From Streptomyces cyaneofuscatus (GTDB taxonomy: Bacteria; Actinomycetota; Actinomycetes; Streptomycetales; Streptomycetaceae), in NCBI RefSeq assembly GCF_000718135.1, contig NZ_JOEM01000006.1:1-64000 (forward strand): a DNA stretch of 64,000 nucleotides, given 5' to 3'. Shown here piece by piece: positions 61,700-64,000 of the stretch. The position numbers and the translations under genes were made by a program. Position 1 is the stretch's first letter. Each line of letters begins with the position of its first letter. Under the pieces are notes generated by a model. That model was given only the letters and a program-made list of their open reading frames with translations, was not told the DNA's origin and made no database searches.

Positions 61700-63760
61700 C
61701 TAGCTCTCGGGACGGTCCTCGGGGATCGCCTCCGTGGAGGGGGCGATGTCCTTGCTGAGGTCCGTCGCCGGGGCGATCTCCGGCGGGGTGGCCGAGCCGT
61801 TGGCGGTGGAGGCGCCGTTGGTGAGGGCCAGCTCCTTCGGGGAGAGCACCGGAGGCCGCGTCGACGGGGTGCGCCGGGCGGAGCCGGTCCACGCCGGGCG
61901 GGCGGGACGCTTGACGATCGGGGCGAAGATCTCCGCGATCTCGTCCTTGCCGAGCGTCTCCTTCTCCAGGAGTTCGAGCACGAGGGCGTCGAGGATGTCG
62001 CGGTTCTCGACGAGAATCTCCCACGCGTCGTTGTGGGCGGTCTCGATGAGCTTCTTGACCTCTTCGTCGACCAGTGCCGCGACCTCTTCCGAGTAGTCGC
62101 GCTGGTGGCCCATCTCACGGCCCAGGAAAGGCTCGGTGTTGTCGCCGCCGAACTTGATGGCGCCGAGCCGCTCCGTCATGCCGTACTGCGTGACCATCGC
62201 GCGGGCCGTCGCCGTGGCCTTCTCGATGTCGTTCGCCGCGCCGGTGGTCGGGTCGTGGAAGACCAGCTCCTCGGCCGCGCGCCCGCCCAGCATGTAGGCC
62301 AGCTGGTCGAGCATCTCGTTGCGCGTCGTGGAGTACTTGTCCTCCTCCGGGAGCACCATCGTGTAACCGAGGGCGCGGCCGCGGGAGAGGATCGTGATCT
62401 TGTGGACCGGGTCCGACTGGGGGGAGGCCGCCGCGACCAGGGCGTGTCCGCCCTCGTGGTACGCGGTGATCTTCTTCTCCTTCTCGGACATGATCCGGGT
62501 CCGCTTCTGCGGGCCCGCCACGACGCGGTCGATGGCCTCGTCGAGACTCTCGTTGTCGATGAGCTTCTTGTCGCTGCGCGCCGTCAGGAGCGCGGCCTCG
62601 TTCAGCACGTTCGACAGGTCGGCACCGGTGAAGCCGGGCGTCCGGCGGGCGACGGCGCCGAGATCGACGTCCTTCGCGACCGGCTTGCCCTTCTGGTGGA
62701 CCTTCAGGATCTCCAGCCGGCCCAGCATGTCGGGGCGGTCGACCGCGATCTGCCGGTCGAAGCGTCCCGGGCGCAGGAGGGCCGGGTCGAGGATGTCCGG
62801 GCGGTTCGTGGCGGCGATCAGGATGACCCCGCCCTTCACGTCGAACCCGTCCATCTCGACGAGCAGCTGGTTGAGCGTCTGCTCGCGCTCGTCGTGCCCG
62901 CCGCCCATGCCCGCACCGCGGTGCCGGCCGACGGCGTCGATCTCGTCGACGAAGACGATCGCCGGGGCGTTCGCCTTGGCCTGCTCGAAGAGGTCACGCA
63001 CCCGGGAGGCACCGACACCGACGAACATCTCGACGAAGTCGGACCCGGAGATCGAGTAGAACGGCACGCCCGCTTCGCCGGCGACGGCGCGTGCGAGCAG
63101 CGTCTTGCCCGTACCGGGCGGCCCGTAGAGCAGGACGCCCTTGGGGATCTTGGCGCCGACGGCCTGGAACTTCGCCGGCTCCTGGAGGAACTCCTTGATC
63201 TCGTGGAGCTCCTCGACCGCCTCGTCGGACCCCGCCACATCGGCGAAGGTCGTCTTCGGGGTGTCCTTGGTGATCAGCTTGGCCTTGGACTTGCCGAACT
63301 GCATGACCTTGGAGCCGCCGCCCTGCATCTGGTTCATCAGAAACAGGAAGACGACGACGATCAGGACGAAGGGCAGCAGCGAGAGAAGGATCGAGACGAA
63401 CGGGGACTGCTTCGACGGCGAGACGGTGTAACCCTTCTCGATGTCACCCGCTTCGAACTTCTGCTGGAGCGTGTCGGCGAGCTGGACGCCCTGGTTGCCG
63501 ATGTAGCTCGCCTGGAACTTGGTGCCGGACTCGCCGGCAAGCTTCTGGCCGTCCTTAAGTTCGATCTTGAGAATTTGCTCGTCACCGGTGGTCAGCTTGG
63601 CCTGCTCCACCTGGTCCTTGCTGATCGCCTGGATCACCTTGGCGGTGTCCACCGTCTTGTAGCCGCCCGACGAGCCGACGACCTGCATCAACACGACCAC
63701 GGCGAGGACGGCCAGCACGATCCACATGACCGGCCCACGGAAGTATCGCTTCACGTCCAT
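61700..63760 (-). CDS. ftsH: ATP-dependent zinc metalloprotease FtsH
   Basis: The 686-residue membrane protease has two transmembrane segments (about 12-30 and 122-142) around an external domain. The AAA ATPase has Walker A GPPGTGKT, Walker B IVFVDEID and the second-region motif [20 protein letters not shown]; zinc site HEGGH follows. The C-terminus has a Pro/Ser/Ala-rich tail. It degrades membrane and short-lived proteins and here lies between hpt and folE, its usual neighbours. Confidence 0.97.
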   Translation of the reverse strand: MDVKRYFRGPVMWIVLAVLAVVVLMQVVGSSGGYKTVDTAKVIQAISKDQVEQAKLTTGDEQILKIELKDGQKLAGESGTKFQASYIGNQGVQLADTLQQKFEAGDIEKGYTVSPSKQSPFVSILLSLLPFVLIVVVFLFLMNQMQGGGSKVMQFGKSKAKLITKDTPKTTFADVAGSDEAVEELHEIKEFLQEPAKFQAVGAKIPKGVLLYGPPGTGKTLLARAVAGEAGVPFYSISGSDFVEMFVGVGASRVRDLFEQAKANAPAIVFVDEIDAVGRHRGAGMGGGHDEREQTLNQLLVEMDGFDVKGGVILIAATNRPDILDPALLRPGRFDRQIAVDRPDMLGRLEILKVHQKGKPVAKDVDLGAVARRTPGFTGADLSNVLNEAALLTARSDKKLIDNESLDEAIDRVVAGPQKRTRIMSEKEKKITAYHEGGHALVAAASPQSDPVHKITILSRGRALGYTMVLPEEDKYSTTRNEMLDQLAYMLGGRAAEELVFHDPTTGAANDIEKATATARAMVTQYGMTERLGAIKFGGDNTEPFLGREMGHQRDYSEEVAALVDEEVKKLIETAHNDAWEILVENRDILDALVLELLEKETLGKDEIAEIFAPIVKRPARPAWTGSARRTPSTRPPVLSPKELALTNGASTANGSATPPEIAPATDLSKDIAPSTEAIPEDRPES

Positions 63761-63946
63761 CCATACGGAGCGAAGACGCCCCGTCCCTCCTGCCCGTAGG
63801 TAAATGCTGCTGTGTTTGAAAGCTCTGTTGGAAAAGAGTGCTCTTCGGACGGTACCCCAGCAAGGAGGCCCGCGACCGCTGCGTGCGGCGGAGAAACCCG
63901 CTTTCGAAGCTTCAACGGCCCGCGGGCGGCCAGGGTTCCCCGGGGG

Positions 63947-64000
63947 TCAGCCGCCGTAGACGTGCGGGGCGAGCGTGCCGACGAACGGGAGGTTGCGGTA
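63947..64000 (-). CDS. hpt: Hypoxanthine phosphoribosyltransferase, C-terminal end (partial)
   Basis: Only the last 17 codons and TGA are in the window, encoding YRNLPFVGTLAPHVYGG. This matches the typical HPRT C-terminus (YRNLPFVGVL-like). The gene continues past the right edge, and the usual tilS-hpt-ftsH order supports the call. The gap to ftsH (63761-63946) shows no gene. Confidence 0.85.
   Translation of the reverse strand, partial: YRNLPFVGTLAPHVYGG

Overview
The window is a stretch of Streptomyces chromosome. The evidence is the very high GC content with strong third-position GC bias, many GTG starts, several probable leaderless mRNAs, and a gene order that matches the core chromosome of Streptomyces as I remember it (proC, ilvD, ppx, radA, disA, mutY-like, sigE-cseABC, clpC, lsr2, coaX-nadC-nadB-panC, folate genes, folE, ftsH, hpt). 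Most of it is conserved housekeeping and regulatory DNA, with a few accessory insertions.

Layout. Positions 1-411 hold the minus-strand promoters and leader of a ribosomal RNA operon whose 16S gene lies off the left edge. Then come proC, a two-gene exporter under a perfect palindrome, a SulP transporter with a Zur-like box, a Ser/Thr kinase, ilvD, a TetR regulator, a TIM-barrel isomerase and ppx (0.4-13 kb). From 13.7 to 24.6 kb lie a large anchored BACON-type protein, radA, disA, a MutY-type glycosylase and the sigE-cseA-cseB-cseC envelope-stress operon. A secreted M23 peptidase with a structured leader follows. The most unusual locus is at 25.9-29.5 kb: a trypco2-like protein translationally coupled to a 1089-residue trypsin-NACHT-LRR protein, a predicted biological-conflict (immune) module, closed by a strong terminator and set against clpC.

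From 29.6 to 43 kb are clpC (with a ClgR-type box), lsr2, a short argA-type acetyltransferase, a BlaI regulator, and the coenzyme block coaX-nadC-nadB-panC-DUF2520, whose genes mostly overlap by 1-4 bases. From 43 to 55 kb are an ArsR-type regulator with a palindromic operator, a histidine kinase/response regulator pair followed by a TmrB-like ATPase, a MidA-type methyltransferase beside a lone second nuoD, and a glycine-betaine-type ABC importer whose ATPase gene is divergent. At 54.6-57.8 kb an esterase and an MprF-like lysyltransferase diverge from a region with helically phased 11-bp repeats and a SigE-type promoter. The end of the window carries folP-folB-folK, DUF3180, folE, ftsH and the last codons of hpt.

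Shared themes are envelope homeostasis (SigE, CseABC, M23 peptidase, MprF-like protein, FtsH, TmrB-like protein), c-di-AMP synthesis (DisA), and cofactor supply (NAD, pantothenate/CoA, folate). A dispersed intergenic repeat family (core TCAAACGCCGGACGGGC and a variant) marks several gene ends. No tRNA, CRISPR array, insertion sequence or biosynthetic gene cluster was seen.
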